A stretch of DNA of 64,000 nucleotides, from NCBI GenBank assembly GCA_010909725.1, contig JAACMV010000020.1, forward strand, positions 186,001-250,000, written 5' to 3'. Under the pieces are notes generated by a model. It saw only the letters and a list, made by a program, of their open reading frames with translations, did no database searches and was not told the DNA's origin. The translations under genes and the position numbers were made by a program. This document shows positions 38,620-48,333 of the stretch, piece after piece; the first letter of the stretch is position 1, and every line of letters begins with the position of its first letter. The DNA comes from Picochlorum sp. 'celeri' (lineage: Eukaryota; Chlorophyta; Trebouxiophyceae).

Positions 38620-40827
38620 ATGAACTCTGTGCGAGTACAACCGTGTCCAACGCAGGACGCTGCTCACCAGGGAGCACAGAACGATTGCCTCGGTGCACAG
38701 AGGGATGGAAATGGTTGTGTTGATATCGATGATGATTTAATCAAAGGGTTGTGTGAAAAACCCTACAAAAAGATTCCATTCAAGCTGCTCTACGATTCTG
38801 CTGGGTCCCAGCTGTTTGAAAAGATCACTTCGCTGAAAGAATATTACCCATATCAGGCAGAAAAAGACATTTTAAATGAATTTTCTGATGATATTGTGGA
38901 CAGCATTCCAGGTGGGGCGGTTATTGTAGAATTAGGTGCAGGTGACTGTTCGAAAACGTGTTTGCTTTTGAAAAGTATGATTGCTAGGCGCGGTGAGCAC
39001 GCTGTGCGATACATTGCTATTGATGTGTCAAGGGAAGCTTTGAGGCAGGCGGAGGCGTGTCTACGAGACCTGTGTGATGGGCTCCCTGAGAAGAATATTC
39101 ATTTGGTTGAGGCAGAGTACATGCAAGGTCTGAATGAGGCCCAGATGAAATTTGGGGATGCTCCACTGTGTTTGCTGTGGTTGGGGAGTTCTATTGGGAA
39201 TTTTACGAGGGATGAGTCGATTGAATTTCTAAAAGTTGCTTTTTCAAGGTTGAATAGGAACTCGATGATACTGTTGGGGTCGGATGTGTGGAAGAATGAA
39301 GACGTTTTGTATGCTGCGTACAATGATTCTCAAGGGGTCACCAGGGATTTCATCTGCAATGGGATGATGCATGTATTGCGATGCTGCAATCACCCGTTGA
39401 AGAATGAGTGTGCGCAATCACTGTGGGAATACGAGCCTCGCGTGAACCGGACACTGACACAAGTGGAGATGTGGGTCAAGGCCAAGCAGAGACTTGTTCT
39501 TCCTGCTGCATGGGAGACGGAGATTTCCTGTGGTGAAAAGCTGCTCGTGGAAATCAGTCGCAAGTTTCGAGATGACGATCTTTTGTCCATTATTCATGCA
39601 TCAGGGTTGGTCGTGTGCTCGTCTTGGAAGTCGTCAATGTTCCGTGTACAGCTTCTCTGCAGTCCACAGACAGCCTTGGAACAGTGCTGGAGGGATACAG
39701 ATGTCCTCTTTTCGCATATTGCGGATTGGAATGCACAGCCGATTGATCTACGGCACCCATTTCTGTTTTATTACGGACATCTAGCGTCATTTTCAATGAG
39801 CAGAATGTCAAACGAAGGAGAAACAGACCTGGACATGATGTTTTCTCGAGGGATTGATCCTTGTGTTGATACTCCAGATGTGTGCCATCCCCATCCAGAG
39901 GTTCCTGATGCGTGGCCTTCAAAAGGCAAGGTTATCGAGTATGTTGAGCATGCTCGACAGGTCATGAGACAGTACCTGGAGACATCGCTGGACATGCATC
40001 AACTGTGTATGTGTTTGGAACATGAACGAATGCACCAGGAAACCTTGTGCTACATGCTTGCGCAACTTAGGAAGGAGAATGCTTCTAATGGTGACCTGTG
40101 CATGCAAAACTCTAGCAGTGGATTTTATTTCAATCATGCGGTGTATCAAAATGCTCTTCAGGCGTGTGACAGGACGCAAGAGGTCGTTCATGTCCCTGCG
40201 TACACTGTGAGGTTGGGTGTCAAGCGTCACCAGGGCGGTGTGTTTCATTGGGATAATGAATACGGCACATCGACCCACCACGTGGAAGCGTTCAATATGT
40301 GTTCTCATCCGGTCACAGTAGGTGAGTATATCGTCTATTTGCAAGATGAAAAATGCAATGGCTTGCCAGCCACATGGTCTATGAATTCCTCCTCCCAATA
40401 CAGCATCCATATGCCGGAAGCAACCTATAGAGCAGAGGACGTCATCGACCAGCCAGTGTATGTATCCCTGAAAGAAGCCATCGCATATGCGGCCTGGAAA
40501 CATGGCCGTATCATGACAGAATATGAGTATGCGTCCGCCACGGAGCAGATGGGAATCAGCAATTGTTCCACAACAACAAACTGGAGCAATCTCGAGGGCG
40601 GAGGATGGGAGTGGACTAGCAGCAAGTTTGCTCCATTCCCTGGCTTCCAACCCGATCCTGGATACCCAGAGTATTCCACAGACTTTTTCGACGGAATCCA
40701 TTACACCCTCAAAGGAAGCTCCCCTTACACCCATACATCCATGGTCAGAAGGTCATTTCGCAATTTTTATCAAGCAAACTACAAATATGTGTTTGCCAAG
40801 TTTAGGGTGGTTTTCGACTCTGACTGA
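38620..40827 (+). CDS. EGT1: EgtD-EgtB fusion, ergothioneine biosynthesis (EGT1 type)
   Basis: 735 residues, no intron. Residues about 35-330 are an EgtD-type histidine methyltransferase (YDSAGSQLFEKITSLKEYYP, VELGAGDCSKT, LLWLGSSIGNF). Next is a DinB-like helical part with iron-site His residues (YYGHLASF and LEHERMHQE). The last third is an FGE-sulfatase-like domain (GGGWEWTSSKF, YSTDFFDG, RRSFRNFYQ). This order, methyltransferase first, is that of fungal Egt1; ovothiol OvoA has the reverse. It would convert His to hercynine and then to its cysteine sulfoxide conjugate. A separate lyase is needed and is not in the window. Confidence 0.88.
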   Translation: MNSVRVQPCPTQDAAHQGAQNDCLGAQRDGNGCVDIDDDLIKGLCEKPYKKIPFKLLYDSAGSQLFEKITSLKEYYPYQAEKDILNEFSDDIVDSIPGGAVIVELGAGDCSKTCLLLKSMIARRGEHAVRYIAIDVSREALRQAEACLRDLCDGLPEKNIHLVEAEYMQGLNEAQMKFGDAPLCLLWLGSSIGNFTRDESIEFLKVAFSRLNRNSMILLGSDVWKNEDVLYAAYNDSQGVTRDFICNGMMHVLRCCNHPLKNECAQSLWEYEPRVNRTLTQVEMWVKAKQRLVLPAAWETEISCGEKLLVEISRKFRDDDLLSIIHASGLVVCSSWKSSMFRVQLLCSPQTALEQCWRDTDVLFSHIADWNAQPIDLRHPFLFYYGHLASFSMSRMSNEGETDLDMMFSRGIDPCVDTPDVCHPHPEVPDAWPSKGKVIEYVEHARQVMRQYLETSLDMHQLCMCLEHERMHQETLCYMLAQLRKENASNGDLCMQNSSSGFYFNHAVYQNALQACDRTQEVVHVPAYTVRLGVKRHQGGVFHWDNEYGTSTHHVEAFNMCSHPVTVGEYIVYLQDEKCNGLPATWSMNSSSQYSIHMPEATYRAEDVIDQPVYVSLKEAIAYAAWKHGRIMTEYEYASATEQMGISNCSTTTNWSNLEGGGWEWTSSKFAPFPGFQPDPGYPEYSTDFFDGIHYTLKGSSPYTHTSMVRRSFRNFYQANYKYVFAKFRVVFDSD

Positions 40828-40936
40828 TATTGTTTTTCACTCTTTCATTCAGCATTGTGTTGATTTTTTGATTAGCTCATCGTCATGCATTGATTTTTTT
40901 CTTTGGAGTTTTGAAGAGCAAAAGAAATTATCAGTT

Positions 40937-41036
40937 GCACCTAGGCGGGCTCGAACCGCCGACTTCCGGCTACCTTGGAAGGAGAGTATCCTTACCGCCA
41001 TAAGACCGACACTCTAACCAACTGAGTTATAGGTGC
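40937..41036 (-). tRNA. trnI-UAU: tRNA-Ile(UAU) with 27-nt intron
   Basis: Read on the minus strand, all parts of a cloverleaf are present: acceptor arms GCACCTA/TAGGTGC, D arm ACTC/GAGT with an AGTTGGTTA loop, anticodon stem TCGGT/GCCGG (two G-U pairs), anticodon loop CTTATG.A, a 5-base variable loop, and T arm GGCGG/CCGCC with loop TTCGAGC. The 73-base mature body is interrupted after position 37 by 27 bases, the canonical nuclear intron site. The anticodon TAT reads AUA codons. CCA is not encoded. The opposite-strand gene EGT1 ends 110 bases away. Confidence 0.9.
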
Positions 41037-41401
41037 GTGATTGGCCGTCTCCTATCCAGCAGGATGGTAGAGCGGGAATCAGCCGCCAGTCTAACGAATG
41101 GTGGCCGCAATATGGAGTGCCCACATCGAATTTCCTGGCTTGCAAAAGAATGTGGCAGGTCCCTTTCGACCCATAAATCTCCCCGTCTCCGACGCCATTG
41201 TTGCCGGACACCGTCTGAAAAAAGATCATGATCACTGATCTTGCTATCCAAGGACTGGTCTCAGACAATCGTCTCGCCTTGAGGCTGAAAATCCCTGGTC
41301 AGCAATCTAGCGAGGCCGCGCTGACTTGAATGTTGCGCGCCGAAGCGGATATCCTGGTTTCTGTCTCTCCCTCCCCCTCTGCTACACTAGAATAAATAAA
41401 A
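41037..41401. other. Intergenic region between tRNA and RP2-like gene
   Basis: 365 bases. A minus-strand frame here (41014-41268) runs into the tRNA and is rejected. No other structure seen. Confidence 0.4.
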
Positions 41402-42260
41402 ATGGAGGAAGAAGCTCTAGCTAATCTGACATCTCCTCTATCGGATGCGAATCCGATCAAATACGCTGGCAACGCTGGGGAGACGTTGATCAAGCTCCCA
41501 GGTTCAATCGACGGGTGCGTTGCATCTGGAGGATGAGGATTTGACCTTTGTACTAACTTTTGTATATCTGTAATACAGAGAGGGAGTGACACTGAAGAAC
41601 CTGACGGATTGCACGGTGTATCTTTTGGACTATGCTTCTGAAGTTGAAGTGTTCCACTGTGTCAACTGTCAAATCTTCATTGGGCCTGTGGATGGGCCAG
41701 CACTCTTTCAAGATTGTTCAAACTGTCATGTTGCGGTGGCATCGCAGCAGTTTCAGGCGAAAGAATGCAGCAACTGCTCGTTTGGACTGTATTGTGCAAC
41801 GGGGCCAACCTTGTCCCAGTGCACAGGGATTCGCATTTCCTCCTGGTCTGGTTCGTATCATGGGCTTGACCGTCATTTTGCCTGTGCTCATTTAGATCCG
41901 AGCAAGAATCAGTTTGATAAGGTGTATGACGCTAGTCAGGTGGAGGGAGAGAATTATGTAGTTTCAATGGAGCCAGGTGAGCCTTGGGTTGTGGATATTC
42001 CAGGACTGGAAGAGCAACAGCCAATGGCCATGCCTGAGCCTGAAGAAGAAGAGCGAGAAGAAACGAAACCTGTACAAAATGACTGGATCAAGGCAAAGCA
42101 CCACGGCCGCAATGATGATGATGACAATGATGACACGGTATTTAGTAAGGAGCAGTGGCAGAAAACAGTAGATTTTATTGATTTTGGTTCGACCAGTGGT
42201 CGGAAAAGCGACCTTCAGAGATTTAAATCTGTTTTATTATCACTTTGCAATAATGAGTAA
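41402..42260 (+). CDS. RP2-like TBCC-domain protein lacking the arginine finger, 2 exons
   Basis: Exons 41402-41514 and 41579-42260, in phase, 264 residues. The beta-helical TBCC/CARP domain matches RP2: LTDCTVYLLDYASEVEVFHC, NCQIFIGPVDGPALFQDC, then QQFQAKECSNC and GLYCATGPTL. In RP2 and tubulin cofactor C the equivalent QQFR Arg is the GAP finger for ARL3 or tubulin; here it is Gln (codon 41754-41756). The N-terminus MEEEA lacks the MGC acylation signal of RP2. The C-terminal part is acidic with a short helix. Binding of an ARL or tubulin without GAP activity is the likely role. Confidence 0.8.
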
Positions 42261-43178
42261 TTAATAGTTAAACACTGCAGAGGGCTTTTTGGCTCCTCCC
42301 TCCTCAACATCTGCCCAGACGTGGAATGATGGGTCGATAAACCTCTTACCAGGCTTCTCCAAGGCATCTAATGCTGCCTTTTGGTCCCACGTAAGCCTCC
42401 ATGTGAATAAATCCACAAAGTTGTCCCTCAAATGCTTTTCACTGCTGGCCTTTGGAATGACTGCCACACCACGCTGGACATTCCATTTCAGGAGAACATG
42501 GGCATTGCTCTTGCCAGTTTCCTGTGCAATCTTTGTCACTGTAGGGTGATTGAGGAGATCTTCGCCACCTACACCAAGGGGGGAGTATGCGACAGAGTGC
42601 ACGCCTTTTCTGCAAGAGACACCAACGAGTTTTCTTTGTGGCAGCATGGGGTGAAGCTCAATTTGGTTGACCACAGGTTTTTCAGTGCACCAAGACAGAA
42701 TATCCTCGATCTGGGCCAAGCTAAAATTAGATACACCCAAAAATCTCACTTTACCCTCTCCCACCAATCGTTCCATTGCTTGATATGTATCCTTGATGGT
42801 TACTGTTGTGTCTGGTTCCTCTGTGCCTGGCAACCAAGCCTCTGGCCAATGAATCAGCAACAGATCCAGATATCCACAACCTAAATCTTTTAGTGTAGCA
42901 TCTACGGACTTGACCACATCCTCTGGTCTATGAGAATCATTCCAAACCTTGGACGTGATCCACAGTGACCTTCTCGCCTCCTCACCAGCAGCCAAAAAGT
43001 CCTTCAGTCCTTCACCGACAACATCCTCATTGCCATAAATACGAGCACAATCAATGTGTCTGTATCCAATCTCGAGTGCCTGTGTCACCACAGAGGCATC
43101 CTGAATCCTGAATGTTCCAAGCCCCAGAAGGGGCATTCGTGCACCTCCCCTCAACATGACATCTTCTGGCTCTGACAT
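42261..43178 (-). CDS. Aldo/keto reductase
   Basis: The first in-frame ATG (43178, MSEPEDVMLRGG) gives 305 residues; the frame is open 17 codons upstream without ATG. The (beta/alpha)8 catalytic tetrad is visible: Asp and Tyr in HIDCARIYGNE, Lys in WITSKVW, His in LLLIHWP. VRFLGVSNF, NQIELHP and the NADPH-site IPKASSEKH follow. It reduces aldehydes or ketones with NADPH; the substrate is not predictable. A 70-residue unknown gene ends 99 bases upstream on the same strand. Confidence 0.92.
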   Translation of the reverse strand: MSEPEDVMLRGGARMPLLGLGTFRIQDASVVTQALEIGYRHIDCARIYGNEDVVGEGLKDFLAAGEEARRSLWITSKVWNDSHRPEDVVKSVDATLKDLGCGYLDLLLIHWPEAWLPGTEEPDTTVTIKDTYQAMERLVGEGKVRFLGVSNFSLAQIEDILSWCTEKPVVNQIELHPMLPQRKLVGVSCRKGVHSVAYSPLGVGGEDLLNHPTVTKIAQETGKSNAHVLLKWNVQRGVAVIPKASSEKHLRDNFVDLFTWRLTWDQKAALDALEKPGKRFIDPSFHVWADVEEGGAKKPSAVFNY

Positions 43179-43277
43179 CACGCACGACGATGTTATCACA
43201 GCCTCATGGTTATCTTGAGCCTGTATCAATAGTATATATATTCAAGTCGATCACATGAATTCATCGCTAAACAGCAA

Positions 43278-43622
43278 TCATCGTACATGTCGTGGAGCAA
43301 TACCCTGCCCTCGAGGTGCTGGTCCTTGCCACGTCCCCACATTTCCTTGACGAGGTGCCTCACTCTCGGCGTGTTCCCCTGCAATTCATACCCACATCGA
43401 TCATCAAAAGAACATAGACATGTACTCTGTACCAATGCACGTACGTTGCGATGCCTTGTAGTACGAATCACTCCCATGTGGATTCTGTGGGTGGTGCATC
43501 AAATACGAAAACGCCTGACCCGCCCATTTCACTGGTTGACTTCCTGAAGTATTACATTATTATTGTTGAGCATATACGCGTGACGATCGATCGCACATTG
43601 TCAACCTACCATCCGAGGCCAT
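43278..43622 (-). CDS. Hypothetical 70-residue protein, 3 exons
   Basis: Found by splicing rather than as one frame. Exons 43610-43622, 43445-43543 and 43278-43378 join in phase over two GT..AG introns (66 bases each) and end in TGA. The product starts MASDGSQPVKWAGQAFSYLM and is polar, rich in Gln, Gly, Pro and Arg towards the C-terminus (WQGPAPRGQGIAPRHVR). No Cys and no membrane segment. No family is recognised. Exact phase closure over two introns supports reality; the last exon could instead be a 5' exon of the downstream aldo/keto reductase in another frame. Confidence 0.55.
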
Positions 43623-43784
43623 GGTGTGGTCTTCCTTCCTTCTCCCAGGTCTGTCACTTGTCTACAAGTACTACTACTCTATACTCGGATGACGCCGATG
43701 TATATATATTAATTTTACAAATATAAATACTACACTCTCGTATGAATGGCGGATTGCATGGGAATAGCCATGCTTTCACATCAA

Positions 43785-44870
43785 TCAGTACCCCACATCA
43801 ACATGAGCTTGCACCCCAGGAGGGAGAGGTTTATTGGACAATATCAGGCTTCTATTTCTCAGTATCTGCTCCACTCCATTTGGAATATCAGTCACACTGC
43901 TCATATGAGGAAACACGCGTATCTTTGGGTGTTTCCAGAACGGACATGTGGGTGGCAGTGGTTCTTTGACAAAGACATCCAACACTGCTGCCTCTAGTTG
44001 CCCACGCTCGAGTGCATCAAGCAGGTCATCTGCCACCAAGTGAGCACCTCTCGCAAGATTCATCACTGCACCTCCACGGGGCATCGCATCAAACAGCCTC
44101 GAGTTTAATATTCCCTTGGTCTGGGGAGTCAGAGGCAGTAAATTTATGACGATATCACTGTTGCTTGCAAAATCAAGAAATTGCTCATCACCATGATACA
44201 ACTGCACCTTCTCACCAAATGCACGACTATCTTTTGGTGTCCGAGTCCATCCACGCACAGGGTACCCCAGCATACTCAGCGTCTTTGCCACATGATTCCC
44301 CATAACGCCCAGACCCATGACACCTACCCGAACATCCTTATTATCTATATTCTTATAATTCTCGACTGATTTGTCCCATCGACAATCCATCTGAGCTTCA
44401 TAGTATGCATCGCATTTTCGCTGTATATTTGTCACTGCCCATACACAAAACGTACTCATTCGCTCAGCCATCAATGGGTCCACGATCCTCATCAGGGGCA
44501 CATTCTTCGCGACGATGGTAGGATCTTCCATCATAAAGTCTACCCCTGCACCAAGACTTTGCACAGCTTTGAGATTCATACACGGTTCGAGCACCCCTTG
44601 AGGAGGATTGAACACAATAGCCACTTCCACCTTTGAGACATCCTCTCCAGGAAGCCTCACAGTCAAACCAGCCTCCTCCAACCTTTCTTTCCAAATAGAT
44701 TGGGACCCAAAGCTAGAAGATATCAATACTTCACTCTCGGGTCTATCCACAGCCTGAGACATCAGTCGAGTAGTGGTCTTCTCAGACACTCCCTGTTTTG
44801 CTCCTACTGCAGCAGAACCAAATCCCACCCGAAACACAGTCTTCTTCACCAATGATCCCAATCTATGCAT
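43785..44870 (-). CDS. D-isomer-specific 2-hydroxyacid dehydrogenase (GhrA/hydroxypyruvate reductase type)
   Basis: First ATG at 44870 (MHRLGSLVKKTVFRVG), a basic amphipathic leader fitting mitochondrial import. The core has the NAD(P) motif GVMGLGVMGNHVAKTL, RGWTRTPKDS, INLLPLTPQTKGI, the catalytic Arg in NLARGAHLV, Glu in DVFVKEPLPP and His in FPHMSSVTD. Close in type to bacterial glyoxylate/hydroxypyruvate reductase A. In a photosynthetic cell it could serve photorespiratory glyoxylate or hydroxypyruvate reduction; this is inference. Confidence 0.9.
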   Translation of the reverse strand: MHRLGSLVKKTVFRVGFGSAAVGAKQGVSEKTTTRLMSQAVDRPESEVLISSSFGSQSIWKERLEEAGLTVRLPGEDVSKVEVAIVFNPPQGVLEPCMNLKAVQSLGAGVDFMMEDPTIVAKNVPLMRIVDPLMAERMSTFCVWAVTNIQRKCDAYYEAQMDCRWDKSVENYKNIDNKDVRVGVMGLGVMGNHVAKTLSMLGYPVRGWTRTPKDSRAFGEKVQLYHGDEQFLDFASNSDIVINLLPLTPQTKGILNSRLFDAMPRGGAVMNLARGAHLVADDLLDALERGQLEAAVLDVFVKEPLPPTCPFWKHPKIRVFPHMSSVTDIPNGVEQILRNRSLILSNKPLPPGVQAHVDVGY

Positions 44871-45037
44871 ACTCAATATACTATATGTCACAGAGATGGG
44901 GCAATGTATCGCAGGAATTCAAAGAAGGTAGCCGACAACTGTGGCGCGTGTCGAGCGCACGTCAATATCACCACGTCTACAATCAGCGAACAAAACCGTC
45001 TTACGAATACAGAAATAATAAAATTCAATAACAATAT

Positions 45038-46150
45038 CTACTTTCGAGCATGTACAGTCGTGGAAAAGAGCGGATCATCAGAGTCAATACCAAAATATTC
45101 AATGACCATGTCATTCCCACGAATCTCGACGGATACAAACCCATTCTTATCGTACTGGAATGGGGAATCCTTCTGCGAGAAGAACCCTGTGCCGATTTGA
45201 CTTCCAGCACCACTAATGATTTGATGATAGCCCACCTTGCTCTTCTGAATGTGCTGCAAATTATGATCATGGCCACAAAAGTATGCATCCACATGATACC
45301 TATCGATGAGGGGTTCCACTGCAGCGACCATTTCTTCAAATTGTCTCGTCTTTATATGGTTCGAATGGATTGGGTGATGGCCAACCAACAACTTCCACGT
45401 TGCCTTGGAGCGAGACAGTTGTCCTTCCAGCTCTTCCAGCTGAGATTGCCAGTCTTGATCCAGAACACCGCCTCTATTCGTCGCCCACGGCACATTATTA
45501 TACTTACTGGTAAGGATTGGGGTAGTATCAATAAAGAATATGTCAACAAACTGTGATGGGTCTTCTAATGCAAACGATCTGGAACAGTGCCACCGTGAAT
45601 CTCTCTCCTTCAGCCTCACATCCATCTGATGCAGTGGTGAATAGAAGCATTCTTTCTTCTTATTCTTAGGACAATCCGATGGTCCTTTCTCTGGCTCGTC
45701 CACCTCCCCATAATCATGGTTTCCAAGAACTGCATACCAAGGCACTTGGAGCTCTTTGTGATGATACACCTCACGAAACGACGCATCGAAATCCTCATCA
45801 TCTGGTGATGTTAGACCAGACTCATAGAAATTATCCCCAGTGGATACGATGAAATCTGGCCCAACCAGAGCAGCCTTCCTGGCCATGGCATCTGCAACCA
45901 AGCTTTGGTTGAACTCTCCCCGTCGTCCCCAGTCCCCCAGAACCAAGAATGCCATCCTATCGTCTGTATTATTTGATACTAAAGAAGGAAGTGACACAAC
46001 CATCTCAAACAGGCCAAGGACGAGGAGGAGCGAGCCAACGCCAACGAACAAGAGGGTATGCTGACGTTTCAACCGCCGAGCAAGTCCTTGATCAACCGCC
46101 GACTCTAGAGGTTGCTCCTGAAACTCTGCTTGCTGCGTTGTGGCATTCAT
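45038..46150 (-). CDS. Purple acid phosphatase-type metallophosphatase, membrane-anchored (copy 2)
   Basis: 370 residues, no intron. A cytosolic leader ends in RRLKRQ, followed by the membrane helix LLFVGVGSLLLVLGLF, predicting type II topology. Metal-site blocks: GDWGR, GDNFY, GNHDYG, VGHHP and GHDHNLQHI. It resembles the gene at 27563-28749 in domain layout and in block sequence (PWYAVLGNHDYG, FFIDT.PI/M), but has no intron and a longer loop with Lys/Cys after GNHDYG. The two are paralogues about 17 kb apart on opposite strands. Confidence 0.92.
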   Translation of the reverse strand: MNATTQQAEFQEQPLESAVDQGLARRLKRQHTLLFVGVGSLLLVLGLFEMVVSLPSLVSNNTDDRMAFLVLGDWGRRGEFNQSLVADAMARKAALVGPDFIVSTGDNFYESGLTSPDDEDFDASFREVYHHKELQVPWYAVLGNHDYGEVDEPEKGPSDCPKNKKKECFYSPLHQMDVRLKERDSRWHCSRSFALEDPSQFVDIFFIDTTPILTSKYNNVPWATNRGGVLDQDWQSQLEELEGQLSRSKATWKLLVGHHPIHSNHIKTRQFEEMVAAVEPLIDRYHVDAYFCGHDHNLQHIQKSKVGYHQIISGAGSQIGTGFFSQKDSPFQYDKNGFVSVEIRGNDMVIEYFGIDSDDPLFSTTVHARK

Positions 46151-46577
46151 GGCGTCTTGGTATCAATTGCCGTACACGTCGCAGAAGGGCAAAAAGAATA
46201 TTCGCTTGCGAGTCAGCGGGACCTCATACGTGCTCTGACCCAATCTATCTATCGAGGATTACTTAATTAATACAACATGAAATGAAATATACTTCATAGG
46301 TGTTACCAGAGGTATCAGATCAACAATGCTGCATGGTGAATACAGCAACAATATTGTTGCGAAGTAATTCGGGAATATGCCGTTATCAAACAGTTTCCCT
46401 TGATTCGCAGCCTTCTTGAACTAGATATACTTCATAAGAGAATATAATATGTTTGGTTCAGAAAAACCAAGAAGAAGAAGAAGACGATCCAGAACAAGCA
46501 CAGCGTCAACTCGGCAAACACTGTGTGTTTGAAAAATGAAAACACAACTCTTGTCTACATCTGATTCATAGAATGCA
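46151..46577. other. Divergent intergenic region
   Basis: 427 bases between the second phosphatase and dolichol kinase. A minus-strand frame (46421-46690) overlaps the kinase start in antisense and has no support. Nothing else is seen. Confidence 0.4.
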
Positions 46578-48247
46578 ATGGCAGTCGCAAAAGTGAAAAA
46601 AGACGATGACAGTAGCAGCAATGCTGTGTTGATACCGCTGGATGCTCGGTATTTGGAACATGCGGTGTGTCTCGGAACGACACTTCTCATTGGTAGTTGT
46701 TGCAGAGGGCAGATTTCTGAGGAAGAGAGGTATAGTTACCTAGAGATTTTGTTAATTAATTTATTTGCGGTTCTTGTTGAAGAGCGGATAGCAGATGCGA
46801 GTCCAGTCTACGGTCAACGCCATGCCATGTCCAGTGGTCTGGCCATTGGATCCTTGCTATTACCTTGGGTGCTGTATACGCAAGGAGGGTGTCATACGAT
46901 GGCTTTGAGCTCTTTTGGTGTGTTGTTGTTCTTAGGAATGATGCTGCCTTGGGTATCTGGGAGAGAGAAGCAGCAGTGGATTCCTGATGAGTTGATATTT
47001 CTCTGTGGGCTGGTTTTATACGTGTATCTCTTGTTCTTCTACTCGGACTCGCGCGTGTATGACGCGATTGTATCGCTGCTATGTATTGCATGTTTTCATG
47101 GAATCATGCAATATGCTCCGTTTACATTTACATTGGGAGAAGGGGTGGCACTGAGCTCTGGCAGTGTGCATGTGGTGCTGGAAATGTGGCGCATCCTGCT
47201 GGGTGATCGAGTGGCATACACGAGCCCTATTGCATTGTGCATCGTGTCTGTTGTGGGTATGAGTTTGGTACTGTTTCTTTCTTCTGTGCTGGTGCATCAG
47301 TTGGTACAGCGGCGCAGAGGTATTTCATGGGCTGTGCATGGTGCAGCATGCATTGCTGTTGGCATTGTTGTGTACCATTACTACCATGAGGGTGTGGCAT
47401 GGTTTATACAACATATTATATATGACATGAATAGAAGGAAGATTATCATATTTTGGATCGCCACGTTATCCGTGAGTCTTCCATTCATGATGATGTTGGG
47501 TAGACAGGACATGCCTATTGTCCTACCACACACCATGGGTACGTTTTGTTTTTCTCTCATCATCTCATTGCGCAGAGATCTATCATGGTGATTTGATTTG
47601 ATACGCTGTCTCATCACTATGGCTCGTACATGTGTTCAGTTCGGAAAGGATTCCATGCACTTGCCCTGATTCTCTTCATTCCCTCCTTGGTGCTTGACTC
47701 TGGTCTACTGGGTATGGCCCTCTCCATCGCGCTTGCTGCCTTTATGGCATTAGAGATTATCCGCATCAGTCATGTGCCATACGTGAGCCGATACGTGCAT
47801 TCATGCATGAGTGCCTTTGTGGACTCCCGCGATGGTGGTGTGTTTTATGTCACACACATGACATTACTACTGGGCCTTGCTCTTCCCATCTGGATATCCC
47901 AGCCATGGGATGATCCATATGCTCGCTTTGCGAGTCTTGCAGGGATCATGGCCACTGGTGTCGGGGATGCCATGGCATCAATTGTGGGTACCTTGTATGG
48001 AAAGACAAAGATTGCCTACAATTGCAACAAGACCCTAGAAGGCAGCCTTGCTGGTATCGTTTCCATCATCTTCAGTTGGATAGTGGCATACATGTTCATC
48101 TTACCACCAGGCACCCCCCATGGACCCATGGATGTAGCTTGGTTGATGTTTGCAACCATTGCATCCAGTTTTCTGGAATCCATTACAGACCAATTCGACA
48201 ATCTGTTTGTATCTTTACATTACTACGCGCTTCTAAAATGTATTTAA
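46578..48247 (+). CDS. DOLK: Dolichol kinase, 2 exons
   Basis: Exons 46578-47538 and 47640-48247 join in phase over a 101-base intron to 522 residues with some 12-14 hydrophobic helices. The C-terminal CTP-transferase-like part is diagnostic: RKGFHALALILF, then ALEIIR, GVGDAMASIVGTLYGKTKI and a K(T)LEGSLAG block, as in SEC59/DOLK. The enzyme makes dolichyl phosphate from dolichol and CTP in the ER for N-glycosylation, which fits the glucosidase II gene elsewhere in the window only as general ER function. Confidence 0.9.
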
Positions 48248-48333
48248 TATAAAGATAATTGTGTACGATGGTGATCATTCGATAACGAGCTTGGTGTTGT
48301 TCTTGGGAATGAGAATCCTGGAAGAGAATACTA

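Noticed and set aside
41014..41268. Minus-strand frame of 84 codons
   Set aside because: It runs into the tRNA gene and has no recognisable composition.
43226..43477. 83-codon minus-strand frame as a 5' part of the aldo/keto reductase
   Set aside because: Its frame fits less well than the spliced 70-residue gene, and the reductase has its own ATG at 43178; kept only as an alternative.
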